Part shown: positions 44,008-53,013 of the stretch, one piece after another
How positions within the stretch are numbered: position 1 is the first letter of the stretch
How the letters are laid out: the number at the start of each line of letters is the position of its first letter
Assembly: GCF_030816935.1 (NCBI RefSeq)
Contig: NZ_JAUSYO010000001.1
Span: forward strand, 620,001-684,000
Source of the DNA: Arthrobacter sp. B3I9
GTDB taxonomy: Bacteria > Actinomycetota > Actinomycetes > Actinomycetales > Micrococcaceae
DNA: 64,000 nucleotides
Reading direction: 5' to 3'
The notes under the pieces: model-generated
The model's database searches: none
Told to the model about the DNA's origin: nothing
Seen by the model: only the letters and a program-made list of their open reading frames with translations
Translations under genes and position numbers: made by a program

Positions 44008-45997
44008 TGTGTTTCCTCTCTTCGGCATAACGGTCGTCGGTCAGCAGGGGGCCGGCTTCGGAGGCTGGTCCAGAGGGCTGGAACCCTTGGTACAGGACGG
44101 CCCGGACGAGGATGCTCATGACCACGATGTCGAACACCACCCAGATGACGTTGACCAGCGTACCGATCGGTTCGGACAAACCGGTGGCAAGGCGCGCGAT
44201 TCCCACGACAGCGGCGACCACGAGGAGAACAGTCACGATGAGCTGGGGCCGGATCAGGCTCCAACGGGGGCCGCCCGCCTGGCGGTCCTTTGGCGTGACT
44301 GCGAAGCCCAGGGGGCGCCCGAACCAGACGTTGCTGGCCGCCGTCGTACAGGCTTTGATCCAGGTCGGAAACAGGGCAAGGCTGTATTGCTGGCCACGCC
44401 AGGTGGGTATGCCCCGGCCGGCGACAGCGAACAGCAGCTGGTTGACGATCATGAAGGGGATGAAACGGATGAAGAAATCCGAACTTAAGCTGCTGACCGG
44501 AAGGATGCCCAGCAGGAGGTAGACGATCGGCGCCGCAAAGTAGATCACGGCGGCGAAGCCGCTCAAGTACGTCCACATCGTGCCGAAGTACATCAACCGC
44601 TGGCCAAGCTTGAGACCGCGCTGCACCAGCGGGTTCTCCCGCAACAGGACCTGCATGGTTCCCTGTGCCCATCGAAGGCGTTGTGTCAGCATGGTCGCAA
44701 TGTCTTCGGGGGCCAGCCCGTAGGCGAGGATCTCATGGTGGTAGACGCTCTGCCAGCCGAGAGCGTGCAGCCGCATGGAGGTCGCCATGTCTTCCGTCAC
44801 CGAGATCGTGGCCAGCGGCATCACTGGCTGCGCTTCATCCGCCCGCTCCACCGAGAGGGCATCAAGCACCGCCTGCACCGATTCCATTGCCCCCAAGGGG
44901 GACCAGTCCCGGGCGGACATCCGGTGCACGGCGTCATCGGCGACCACGGGGACGCCTGCGTCGCCGAGGTGGGCGAGTTCCATGGCAGCGATCTCCTCGA
45001 GATCGGCCTGCAGGGCCGAAACGTCAGCCTGGACCAGGGTCTGGACAGCCTGGTCCACCTTCCGGCGGACCCGGTAGGTGATTTCGCTTATCGCTTGCCC
45101 ATCGTCCAGCTGTTGCCGGGCGTCCTCGATTGCTGCCTCCACTTCGGCAAGCATCTGAAGTACCAGCGGCGAGTCGGCGTCAGCAGACTTGCGGGCCCGC
45201 CGCAGGGCCGAGCGGGACGCGGCCAACGCCCGCCGGACACCTTTTTCGGTTTCCCTGACGTAGCCAACGAGGCCCAGTTGCATGAGAGCTTCGCGCCGGA
45301 GCAGGGCATTCGAGCCGCAGAAGAAGGCAGCGTTCCAGCCGTCCTTGCCCTGCTGGATCGGGCCGTAGAACAGCGGTGCCTGGCTGCCGAGGAGATCTGC
45401 CGCGGGCACGTTGCTGAAATACTGCGGCGTCTGCACCAGCGCGACGCGCCTGTTGTTGAAGTACCCCAGCGTCTTTTCCAGGATGTCCGGTTCGGGTATC
45501 TGATCGGCGTCGAGAATCAGCAGGAATTCGCCGTGCGTGACCATCAGGGCATTGTTAAGGTTGCCGGCCTTGGCGTGCCGGGGCATGTCCGTCCAGTCCT
45601 CGCCGCGGGTCACATAGCCCAGCCCATGCTCGGCGGCGAGGTCGCGCAGTTCGCTCCGTGCGCCGTCGTCGAGGATCCAGGTGCTGTGCGGGTGCCGGAT
45701 CGCCTTGGCAGCCAGGGCGGTTTTCATCACCAGGTCCAGCGGCTCGTTGTAGGTCGCTATGAAGACGTCCACGGTCGCGTCGGCGGGCGCCGCGGGAGGC
45801 GGCGTCCGGATCTTCTGCCGCCACACCGTCAGGCCAAACAACAGCACGTCGACCAGGCTGTACGTTTCCGCCGCCACCAGCGGCACGGCGATCCACCAGG
45901 CGTCCCAGTTCAACGACGCCAGCCAGCGCCACCCCACGTAGTTCACGCCTAGGATCGCCGTGAGCACGACCGCCAGCCGTGTGCAAAACATTTTCAT
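43997..45997 (-). CDS. Cellulose-synthase-like family 2 glycosyltransferase with large insert
   Basis: A 666-residue membrane processive glycosyltransferase of the BcsA type. Two helices (about 8-55) precede a GT-A domain with VDVFIATYNEP, WILDDGARSE, LILDADQIPEP, TED (D403) and QRLRWAQG; at least four helices follow, about 480-640. Between GSNALLRREALMQLGLVG and TISVTED lies an insert of about 140 residues (about 250-395), mostly charged and helical, not found in BcsA. No PilZ domain is visible. Its 3' end overlaps the STAS gene, so its expression is coupled to a partner-switching set. Polymer identity is unknown. Confidence 0.88.
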   Translation of the reverse strand: MKMFCTRLAVVLTAILGVNYVGWRWLASLNWDAWWIAVPLVAAETYSLVDVLLFGLTVWRQKIRTPPPAAPADATVDVFIATYNEPLDLVMKTALAAKAIRHPHSTWILDDGARSELRDLAAEHGLGYVTRGEDWTDMPRHAKAGNLNNALMVTHGEFLLILDADQIPEPDILEKTLGYFNNRRVALVQTPQYFSNVPAADLLGSQAPLFYGPIQQGKDGWNAAFFCGSNALLRREALMQLGLVGYVRETEKGVRRALAASRSALRRARKSADADSPLVLQMLAEVEAAIEDARQQLDDGQAISEITYRVRRKVDQAVQTLVQADVSALQADLEEIAAMELAHLGDAGVPVVADDAVHRMSARDWSPLGAMESVQAVLDALSVERADEAQPVMPLATISVTEDMATSMRLHALGWQSVYHHEILAYGLAPEDIATMLTQRLRWAQGTMQVLLRENPLVQRGLKLGQRLMYFGTMWTYLSGFAAVIYFAAPIVYLLLGILPVSSLSSDFFIRFIPFMIVNQLLFAVAGRGIPTWRGQQYSLALFPTWIKACTTAASNVWFGRPLGFAVTPKDRQAGGPRWSLIRPQLIVTVLLVVAAVVGIARLATGLSEPIGTLVNVIWVVFDIVVMSILVRAVLYQGFQPSGPASEAGPLLTDDRYAEERKHSGA

Positions 45998-46262
45998 ACC
46001 GTCACCTTAAAGTGCGGGAGTGCGGACCTATGAATTTGTCCATTTGTTGGCAGTCCGAGGCCTTCCGTGGCGGGTGATTCCGCGGGCGGCGTCCAGCGGC
46101 CTGTGCCAGGGCGGCGCCGTACTGTCCACAGCAGCGGTGCCGGCGAGCAGTCGGGGCCGAAAGCATGTAATCTAGGTGTACGACAAATTGACCAAACATT
46201 CCGGGGCCTCACTAACGCCAATGGTGACCACCTCCGGTCCGAGTACAAAAGGGGGTCACGCC

Positions 46263-46496
46263 ATGGGGCGCGGCCGTCAAAAGGCAAAAGCTACCAAGCA
46301 GGCTCGGGACATTAAGTACTATTCCCCGAACACTGATTACTCTGCGCTTCAGCGTGAGCTCAAGAGCTCGGAGGTCCGTGCACCGAGTCGCTTCTCGAGC
46401 GAGCCGGTGGAGCCGGATTATTCGGCCTACGTGGATAAGTACGCGGACGATGTGGAAGATGACGACGACGAGGTTAACTCCCGTCGCATAGGTTAG
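46263..46496 (+). CDS. DUF3073 family protein
   Basis: A 77-residue actinobacterial protein beginning MGRGRQKAKATKQARDIKYYSPNTDY, the hallmark of DUF3073, with a strongly acidic stretch (YADDVEDDDDEVNSR) near the end. Function is unknown in the family. ATG 46263 follows GGGGGTCACGCC. An intrinsic terminator lies downstream. The 265 bases upstream, to the polysaccharide synthase start, hold a possible -10 (TAATCT near 46168) and nothing else I recognise. Confidence 0.92.
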   Translation: MGRGRQKAKATKQARDIKYYSPNTDYSALQRELKSSEVRAPSRFSSEPVEPDYSAYVDKYADDVEDDDDEVNSRRIG

Positions 46497-46552
46497 TCGA
46501 CGCTTCTTTCCGGCACCCTGACCCGTTTCAGGTTGCCGACCAACTGATTTCC

Positions 46553-46600
46553 AGGCCCGCGGGCCGCGCCCTCCTGAGGCGTGGCCGGCGGGCCTTTCCT
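46553..46600 (+). terminator. Intrinsic terminator after DUF3073 gene
   Basis: An 18-bp GC-rich stem with two mismatches (46553-46570 with 46578-46595) is followed by TTCCT. It lies 57 bases after the stop. The remaining part of the 313-base space up to 46810 shows only a weak inverted GACGGTTCC/GGAACCGTC pair. Confidence 0.8.
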
Positions 46601-46809
46601 GTGCCCCGGTGCACCTCGCAGTCCACGTCACACGGCCGCTAAGACGGTTCCGGACCCACTCGACACACAGGGCACGAACGTCTACTAGCGCGCAGGGAAC
46701 CGTCGAAGCGGCGGAGGAGTTGGGCCGCATGTTGTCCCCGTCCCCGTAGCCGGACTAGGTTGATTCTGCCGGCCTGTCCGGCGTCGAACGTCTTCCCGGA
46801 AGGAACACC

Positions 46810-47607
46810 ATGACCAAGCGCACGGGCTTTTCTGAGGGCGAGGTCTGCTGGACGGACCTGCAGACCGGCGACGTAGAGGCAGCCAAGGCCTTCTATGCCG
46901 AAGTCTTCGGCTGGCGGTACGAGGACCTGCCGACGCCGGACGGCCGCAGCTACGCCCAGGCTTTCCTCGGTGACGACCTGGTGAGCGTCATCGCGCCGCA
47001 GAACCCGCAGCAGCAAGCCGCCGGAGCCCCCGGCCAATGGAACGTGTACTTCGCAACCGACGACGCGCGTGACCTTGCCGACAGCCTCACCCACTCGAAC
47101 GGCACACTGGAGTTCGGTCCCGAGGCCGTGGGCGACACGGGCGTGATGGTCTTCTTCGCCCCGCCCGGCGGTGGCACCACCGGTTCCTGGGAGGCGGGGA
47201 CCCACTTCGGGACCGCCCGGACCGAGGAGCCCGGGGCCCTGACCTGGGCGGAGCTGCTCACCCCGGAACCGCAGGCCGCCGTCGGATTCTTCCAGCAGCT
47301 GTTCCGCCATGAGGTCACCGAATACCCGCAGGACGACGGCGGGAGCTACACCACGCTGATGGTGGACGGCGCCGAGGTGGCCGGCATCGCCACGGTGCCC
47401 TCCGACGCCGAAGGAACCCTTACGCCCGGCTGGCAGGTGTACTTCGGCGTCGCCAGCGTCGCGGGCGCGGTGGCGGCGGCGGTGGCCGCGGGCGGCGTCG
47501 TGCTGATCGAACCCGACGAGGCCGAGGGAGGCGAGGCCGAGGAAGCCGGCACCATCGCCACGCTCCAAGACCCGCAGGGCGGCGTGTTCAGCGTGCTCGA
47601 GGTCTAA
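46810..47607 (+). CDS. VOC (glyoxalase/bleomycin-resistance fold) protein, two domains
   Basis: A 265-residue protein with two vicinal-oxygen-chelate domains: GEVCWTDLQTGDVEAAKAFYAEVFGWRYEDL (about 8-38) and ALTWAELLTPEPQAAVGFFQQLFRHEV (about 143-169). Metal ligands cannot be fixed with confidence. Members of this group are often annotated as glyoxalase-like hydrolases of unknown role in Streptomyces and Arthrobacter. The GGAAGGAA site precedes ATG 46810. The 3' side abuts palindromic element B. Confidence 0.9.
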   Translation: MTKRTGFSEGEVCWTDLQTGDVEAAKAFYAEVFGWRYEDLPTPDGRSYAQAFLGDDLVSVIAPQNPQQQAAGAPGQWNVYFATDDARDLADSLTHSNGTLEFGPEAVGDTGVMVFFAPPGGGTTGSWEAGTHFGTARTEEPGALTWAELLTPEPQAAVGFFQQLFRHEVTEYPQDDGGSYTTLMVDGAEVAGIATVPSDAEGTLTPGWQVYFGVASVAGAVAAAVAAGGVVLIEPDEAEGGEAEEAGTIATLQDPQGGVFSVLEV

Positions 47608-47612
47608 ACCAA

Positions 47613-47726
47613 ATCGAGTGCTCCCCGCCGGCCCCCTCGCCTCGCAAGCTCGGCCAGGGAACCCTGCCGGCGTGGGCCCAAACTGCCGTTATGAGGGCTC
47701 AAAACGGCCGTTACGGAGCACTCGAT
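47613..47726 (-). repeat. Interspersed palindromic element, copy B
   Basis: A 114-bp element with a perfect 12-bp terminal inverted repeat (ATCGAGTGCTCC, 47613-47624; complement 47715-47726) and a central hairpin AACTGCCGTT/AACGGCCGTT (9 of 10 paired). Its reverse complement is nearly identical to copy A at 16635-16750. It fills almost the whole 124-base space between convergent genes (stops at 47607 and 47732). Confidence 0.9.
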
Positions 47727-47731
47727 GGGGG

Positions 47732-48895
47732 TTAGGCGTAGGCGTTGACCAGGCGGACGGCGCCGCCGTCGACGCCCTTGGCGCCCTGTACGTAGTCCGG
47801 GCCGGTCTTGAGGATCGCGTCGGAGTTTTCCTCCACCGTTCCCATGATCCAGGCGGGCAGGCCGCGGTCGTTCAGGCGGTTCACCGCGGCGTCGGCGACG
47901 TCGGCGGAGACGATCGCCACCATGCCCACGCCCAGGTTCAGCGTGCGCTCGAGGTCGGCCAGGGGTACGTTGCCGAGCTCGGCGACGAGCTTGAAGATGG
48001 CCGGCAGTTCCCAGGTGGCGCGGTCGACCGTGGCGACCAGGCCCTGGGGCAGGACGCGCGCCAGGTTGGCGGCAAGCCCGCCGCCGGTGACGTGGCTGAA
48101 GCCGTGGACGCCGTGGGCCGAGTTCACCGGGAAGGTGCGGGCCAGGTCCAGGCAGTCGGCGGCGTAGACGCGGGTCGGTTCCAGGAGTTCCTCGCCGAGG
48201 GTACGGCCGAGTTCGGAGACCTGGCGGTCGAGGGCCCAGCCGGCGTGGTTAATCACGCGGCGGACCAGGGAGTAGCCGTTGGAGTGCAGGCCGGAGGATG
48301 CCATGCCGATCACCACGTCGCCGGCGCGGACGCGGTCCGGGCCCAGCAGTTGGTCCGCCTCGATCACGCCGGTGGCGGCGCCCGCGACGTCGTACTCGTG
48401 CTCGCCCAGCAGGCCCGGGTGTTCGGCCGTTTCGCCGCCCACGAGGGCGGTTCCGGCGACCGAGCAGGCGGCCGCGATGCCGCGGACAATGTCCGCAATG
48501 CGCTCGGGCACCACCTTGCCGCAGGCGATGTAGTCGGTCATGTAGAGCGGTTCGGCGCCAACCACGACGATGTCGTCCACCACCATGCCGACGAGGTCGA
48601 ACCCGATGGTGTCGTGGATGTCCATGGCCTGCGCGATGGCCACCTTGGTGCCGACGCCGTCGGTGCTGGTGGCCAGCAGCGGGCGCTTGTAGGTGAGCAG
48701 CTTCGAGACATCGTAGAGGCCCGCGAAGCCGCCGACGCCGCCGATCACCGAGGCGTTGTGCGTCGCCTTGACCGCGCCCTTCATGAGTTCGACGGCGCGG
48801 TCGCCGGCTTCGACGTCGACGCCCGCGGAGGCATACGTGATCCCGGCGGAGTTCTGGGCAGCGTTCATGTCAGCGGCCGGTGAGGCGGAAGTCAT
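47732..48895 (-). CDS. purM: Phosphoribosylformylglycinamidine cyclo-ligase (AIR synthetase)
   Basis: Fifth step of de novo purine synthesis: ATP-dependent ring closure of FGAM to AIR. Full-length at 387 residues; YASAGVDVEAGDRAVELMK, VIGGVGGFAGLYD, ATSTDGVGTKVAIAQ, GMVVDDIVVVGAEPLYMTDYIACGK, GGETAEHPG and FSHVTGGGLAANL match PurM throughout. ATG 48895 overlaps the purF stop by 4 bases (ATGA). The first about 20 residues are extra; translation may start at the second Met (MNAAQNSAG). Confidence 0.97.
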   Translation of the reverse strand: MTSASPAADMNAAQNSAGITYASAGVDVEAGDRAVELMKGAVKATHNASVIGGVGGFAGLYDVSKLLTYKRPLLATSTDGVGTKVAIAQAMDIHDTIGFDLVGMVVDDIVVVGAEPLYMTDYIACGKVVPERIADIVRGIAAACSVAGTALVGGETAEHPGLLGEHEYDVAGAATGVIEADQLLGPDRVRAGDVVIGMASSGLHSNGYSLVRRVINHAGWALDRQVSELGRTLGEELLEPTRVYAADCLDLARTFPVNSAHGVHGFSHVTGGGLAANLARVLPQGLVATVDRATWELPAIFKLVAELGNVPLADLERTLNLGVGMVAIVSADVADAAVNRLNDRGLPAWIMGTVEENSDAILKTGPDYVQGAKGVDGGAVRLVNAYA

Positions 48896-50586
48896 ACGGG
48901 CTCTTTCTTTTCGGCGCCGGGGTTGGTGGCTTCGTGGTGAATCTCGGGCACAAGGTCAGCTTCGGTGAGCAGCTCTTCGAACTCGGAGTCCGGTCCTGGG
49001 TCGCAGCCCGTGGCGCCGGCCTTCTCGGCCGGATCGACCTGGGGCGAGATGGCGGTGTCGCGAGCGGCATCGACGGCTACGGGGGCGCCCAGAGGGGCAG
49101 GAGTTCCGGGAAGGCCGCCGAGGTCCGTGCGCTCCAGCAGGTTCTTGCCCAGCTTGTCCGCGGCCGGCAGTTCGATCGGGTACTTGCCGGTGAAGCAGGC
49201 GGTGCAGAGCCGTGCGCGCGGCTGCCGGGTGGCCTCGATCATCCCGTCTTCGGAGATATAGGCGAGCGAATCGGCGCCGATGGCCTGGGTGATTTCATCA
49301 ATGGTGGCGCCGTTGGCGATCAGCTCCGCACGGGAAGCAAAGTCGATGCCGTAGAAGCAGGGCCACTTGACCGGCGGAGAGGAAATCTTGATGTGCACAC
49401 TCGCCGCGCCCGCTTCCCGCAGCATCCGCACGATGGCGCGCTGGGTGTTGCCGCGGACGATCGAGTCGTCCACAACGACAACACGCTTGCCGCGGATTAC
49501 CGATTCCAGCGCGTTGAGCTTTAGCCGGATGCCCAGCTGCCGCAGCGTCTGGGAGGGCTGGATGAACGTACGTCCCACGTAGGAGTTCTTGACGAAACCG
49601 TGCGCGAAGGGGATGCCGGATTCCTCGGCGTAGCCCACGGCCGCGGGGGTGCCGGATTCCGGCACCGGGATCACGATGTCTGCTTCCTGGGTGTTCTCGC
49701 GGGCCAGCTGGCGGCCCATTTCGACGCGGGATTCGTACACGGAGCGGCCGGCGATGGAGGCGTCCGGGCGGGCGAGGTAGACGTATTCGAAAACGCAGCC
49801 CGCGGGCGTCGCTTCCGCGAAGCGCTGCGAACGGACGCCGTCCTCGTCGATCGCGATGAACTCGCCCGGTTCGATCTCACGGATGAAGCTGGCGCCGACG
49901 GTGGCCAGGGCGGACTGCTCGGACGCGACCACCCAGCCGCGTTCCAGCCGGCCCAGGCAGAGCGGGCGGATGCCGTAGGTGTCGCGGGCAGCGTAGAGGG
50001 TGCCTTCATCCATGAAGACGAAGCAGAAGCCGCCCTTGATCTTGGGCAGCAGCTCCATGGCGGTCTCTTCGAGGGACTTGCCCTCCTCGCCTTCCAGCAG
50101 GGCGGTGACCAGGGCGGTGTCCGAGGTGTTGCCCTGCTTCATTTCGCCGCTGAGCTGGCCGCCGCTGCGTTCCTCGATCATGGCTTTGAGTTCGGCGGTG
50201 TTGGTCAGGTTGCCGTTGTGGGCGAGGGCCACCGTGCCGGTCGCCGTCGCGCCCAGAGTGGGCTGGGCGTTCGCCCAATGGCTGGCGCCGGTGGTGGAAT
50301 AGCGGCAATGGCCGACGGCCAGGTGCCCGGTCAGGGTGTTCAGCGTGGTCTCGTCGAAAACCTGGGACACGAGTCCCATGTCCTTGTAGACGTTGATCCG
50401 CTTGCCGTCGCTGGTCGCTATGCCAGCGGACTCCTGACCGCGGTGCTGCAGTGCATACAGCCCGTAATAGGTGAGTTTTGCTACCTCTTCGCCGGGAGCC
50501 CAGACCCCGAAGACGCCGCAAGCGTCCTGGGGGCCCTTTTCGCCGGGAAGAAGGTCATGAGAAAGTTTTCCATCGCCGCGTGCCAC
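48892..50586 (-). CDS. purF: Amidophosphoribosyltransferase
   Basis: First committed step of purine synthesis: PRPP plus glutamine to phosphoribosylamine. 564 residues. A propeptide of about 22 residues precedes the N-terminal catalytic Cys in ACGVFGVWAPGEEV, typical of the Bacillus-type self-processed enzyme. LQHRGQESAGIA and the glutaminase domain follow, then the PRPP loop VVVVDDSIVRGNT and CFTGKYP. The C-terminal about 80 residues are an acidic tail beyond the core enzyme. The start is GTG 50586. Its stop overlaps purM by 4 bases. Confidence 0.97.
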   Translation of the reverse strand: MARGDGKLSHDLLPGEKGPQDACGVFGVWAPGEEVAKLTYYGLYALQHRGQESAGIATSDGKRINVYKDMGLVSQVFDETTLNTLTGHLAVGHCRYSTTGASHWANAQPTLGATATGTVALAHNGNLTNTAELKAMIEERSGGQLSGEMKQGNTSDTALVTALLEGEEGKSLEETAMELLPKIKGGFCFVFMDEGTLYAARDTYGIRPLCLGRLERGWVVASEQSALATVGASFIREIEPGEFIAIDEDGVRSQRFAEATPAGCVFEYVYLARPDASIAGRSVYESRVEMGRQLARENTQEADIVIPVPESGTPAAVGYAEESGIPFAHGFVKNSYVGRTFIQPSQTLRQLGIRLKLNALESVIRGKRVVVVDDSIVRGNTQRAIVRMLREAGAASVHIKISSPPVKWPCFYGIDFASRAELIANGATIDEITQAIGADSLAYISEDGMIEATRQPRARLCTACFTGKYPIELPAADKLGKNLLERTDLGGLPGTPAPLGAPVAVDAARDTAISPQVDPAEKAGATGCDPGPDSEFEELLTEADLVPEIHHEATNPGAEKKEPV

Positions 50587-50653
50587 TGGTCGATTATCTC
50601 ACGTTGAACGCCAGGACTTCTCCGGGCCCCGGTTTGTGACCTGTAGGGCGGGA

Positions 50654-51013
50654 TCAGGACCGGGGTCCGCTGCCCGTTCCGCCGTCGAACGCGCCGCCGT
50701 TTTCCGTCCCCGTTTCGGGCACGCTGTCCTCAACGGGCTCGACGACGGCGTGCTCCGCTCGGCGGATGCTGAGGCGGTCCAGCACCAGGGCGACGACGGC
50801 GCCCAGGACTGCGCCGCCGGCGGCGCAGGGGACCAGGAAGAAGCCGAAAACCGTGGCGGCGTCGTAGCTCTCATTGCCCGGGACCGCGTAGGCGAGGATG
50901 GCCGCGACGGCGAAGCCCAGCAGTGCGCCCAGGATCAGGAACGGCACATATTTCGGCGCCCGCCGGACGGTGACTTTGCGCCGCCCGGACGCGGGAGATT
51001 CTGGGGAAGACAT
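50654..51013 (-). CDS. Hypothetical two-helix membrane protein
   Basis: A 119-residue protein with two transmembrane helices (KYVPFLILGALLGFAVAAILAYAV, about 21-44; VFGFFLVPCAAGGAVLGAVVALVLD, about 55-80), a basic N-terminus and an acidic Gly/Glu-rich tail. It resembles small actinobacterial membrane proteins found upstream of purF. Function unknown. ATG 51013. The gap to purF is 67 bases on the same strand, so they may share a promoter. Confidence 0.75.
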   Translation of the reverse strand: MSSPESPASGRRKVTVRRAPKYVPFLILGALLGFAVAAILAYAVPGNESYDAATVFGFFLVPCAAGGAVLGAVVALVLDRLSIRRAEHAVVEPVEDSVPETGTENGGAFDGGTGSGPRS

Positions 51014-51137
51014 GGCATTAACCCTACTGCCCCGGCTGCCTGCCCCGTGCCGCTGTGCGAAGTCATTGATCAGCCCACGGGAGGGGCGCACACTAAGGTC
51101 TGGGGGCCGACAGGTAGGGACAAGCTTAGGAATTGAC

Positions 51138-51986
51138 ATGTCAGCCTCCGCCGACGCGATCCGTGACCAGCAGCGCATCATCTGGGACGAGTTCTCCGCC
51201 GGATGGAGGAAATGGGACGCCGAACTTCTCGGCTGGCAGGGGCCGTTCGGCGACGCCTTGATTCAGGAAGCGGAGCTGCGGCCGGATGCTGCTGTGCTGG
51301 ATGTCGCGGCCGGTTCGGGTGAGCCGGGACTGACCGCGGCCCGTCGGGTACCGGGCGGCACCGTGGTGATGACGGACATCTCCGAAGGAATGCTGCGGGT
51401 TGCCCACGAGAAGGCATCGGCCGCCGGCCTGGACAATGTGCGCTTCGTCGTTTGCGACGCGGCCGCCCTGCCGTTCGAGGACCGCACCTTCGACGCTGAG
51501 TTCTGCCGGTTCGGCTTCATGTTGTTTCCGGAGATCTCGGCGGCGGTGCGCGAGATGGTGCGCACGGCCAAGCCCGGGGCCCGGATCAGCGCCGCCGTCT
51601 GGAGCAGGGCGGCCGAGAATCCCTGGGCCAGCCTCATTCTGGGAACACTCGCCCGGCACACCGAGCTGCCGCTGCCGCCGGCCAACACGCCAGGGTTGTT
51701 TCGCTGCGCCGCTCCCGGCTCCATGGCCCAGCGGTTCAAGGACGCGGGCCTCACCGAAGTCACGGAGCGGAAGGTCAGCGCCGAGCTGGTGCACGGGACG
51801 CCCGAGGAGTACTGGGAATTCATGACGGAAATCGCCACCACGGTTTCCATGCGGCTGGCCCGGGCTGACAGGACATCGCGGGAGCTGATCCGCGCCGACG
51901 TGTTCGAGCTGCTGGGGCGCTATGAGCACGACGGCGCCATCCGGCTGCGGTCCACGGCGACAGTCGTGGCGGGGACACGCGTATAG
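51138..51986 (+). CDS. SAM-dependent methyltransferase (UbiE/Menaquinone-type class I)
   Basis: A 282-residue class I methyltransferase: AVLDVAAGSGEPGLTAA (motif I, about residues 51-67), VVMTDISEGMLRVAHEKA, VRFVVCDAAALPFEDRTFDAEFCRFGFMLFPE and a MVRTAKPGARISAAVW motif. The C-terminal half (about 155-282) gives the substrate pocket and is not assignable. It starts at ATG 51138. Isolated on its strand; divergent from the small membrane protein gene and convergent with the peroxiredoxin gene. Confidence 0.88.
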   Translation: MSASADAIRDQQRIIWDEFSAGWRKWDAELLGWQGPFGDALIQEAELRPDAAVLDVAAGSGEPGLTAARRVPGGTVVMTDISEGMLRVAHEKASAAGLDNVRFVVCDAAALPFEDRTFDAEFCRFGFMLFPEISAAVREMVRTAKPGARISAAVWSRAAENPWASLILGTLARHTELPLPPANTPGLFRCAAPGSMAQRFKDAGLTEVTERKVSAELVHGTPEEYWEFMTEIATTVSMRLARADRTSRELIRADVFELLGRYEHDGAIRLRSTATVVAGTRV

Positions 51987-52070
51987 CCCCTGCGCGGGCC
52001 GGAACGTACCCCGCGTCCTCACGCCGGAGTCATCGGACCCGCGCCGTCAGCGATGACGGGGCGGAAACGG

Positions 52071-52550
52071 CTAGACGCCGAGTTCTTCCTTGAGCGCGGC
52101 GACATGGCCCTGGGCCTTGACCTGGTACTGCGCGAGCTTCACCTTGCCTTCGGGGTCGAGGACAACAGTGGAGCGGACGATGCCCTCGGTAATCTCGCCC
52201 TTGACCAGCTTCTCGCCCCAGGCGCCGTAGGCGAGGGCCACCGCGTGGTCCTCATCGGCGAGCAGCGGGAAGGTGAGGTCGAAGTCGCCGGTGAACTCGG
52301 CGAGGGCCGACGGCGCATCCGGGGAGATCCCCAGGACCTCATACCCGGACCCCTGCAGGGAAGAGAGGCTGTCGCGGAAGTCGCAGGCTTCGGTGGTGCA
52401 ACCCGGCGTCGCGGCCTGCGGGTAGAAGTACACAATGACGTTCTTGCCCCGGTAGTCGGCGAGCGATACCGACCGGCCCTCGGCGTCAGGCAGGGTGAAG
52501 TCCGGCGCGGGGGTGCCGGGCTGGAGCTTGACGGTGACATTCTGGCTCAT
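52071..52550 (-). CDS. bcp: Thioredoxin-dependent thiol peroxidase (Bcp/PrxQ)
   Basis: Reduces peroxides with a cysteine pair. 159 residues. The catalytic motif is TPGCTTEACDFRD: the peroxidatic Cys is followed five residues later by the resolving Cys, the alpha-2 PrxQ arrangement. PAPDFTLPDAEGRSVSLADYRGKNVIVYFYPQAATPG and VRSTVVLDPEGKV fit the family. ATG 52550 has AAGGAA upstream. Note AA in YPQAATPG where KAMTPG or KDDTPG is more usual. Confidence 0.95.
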   Translation of the reverse strand: MSQNVTVKLQPGTPAPDFTLPDAEGRSVSLADYRGKNVIVYFYPQAATPGCTTEACDFRDSLSSLQGSGYEVLGISPDAPSALAEFTGDFDLTFPLLADEDHAVALAYGAWGEKLVKGEITEGIVRSTVVLDPEGKVKLAQYQVKAQGHVAALKEELGV

Positions 52551-52700
52551 GGAGTTCCTTCGGCAGATGGGTTGCGGTCTGAGGTGGACAACGCCACGGG
52601 CCATCAGTGTATTCCGCCGTGGGTGCGCGGCCCGGGGCGCACCCGGCCGGTTCAGGCTACTGTGGAAAGTGGTCCCGTTCCCTCCGCGAAAGGAAGTCCC

Positions 52701-52940
52701 ATGAGTGATCCGCAGGCAAGCAGCAACGATCCGGCTGAGCTGCGCGGGCCGGGCGACCCGGACGCCGTCGAAACCCCGCACCCCGAAGGCGAGACGGCCC
52801 AGGCCGGGAACATCCGGGAGGAGCAGCTGACCCACGCTGCGGGGACCGTTCCCGCCGCTTATGTCGGATCAGGGGATCCAGAGGCGAAGGACAAACCGGA
52901 AGAGGCGGCCGGGGCCGGCATGTGGGACGAAGACGCCTGA
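52701..52940 (+). CDS. Small acidic, probably disordered protein
   Basis: A 79-residue protein rich in Pro, Glu, Asp, Ala and Gly with no hydrophobic core and a terminal MWDEDA. ATG 52701 stands 6 bases after AAAGGAAG, a strong site, so it is probably translated. Family not recognised. It is divergent from the peroxiredoxin gene across 150 bases. Confidence 0.6.
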   Translation: MSDPQASSNDPAELRGPGDPDAVETPHPEGETAQAGNIREEQLTHAAGTVPAAYVGSGDPEAKDKPEEAAGAGMWDEDA

Positions 52941-53013
52941 AAACGCGTCCGGGCCGCTGGTGACAGCGTGTTCATAGCCCGGGCACAGGCTGGCTGGCTA
53001 ACGTGGAACCACC

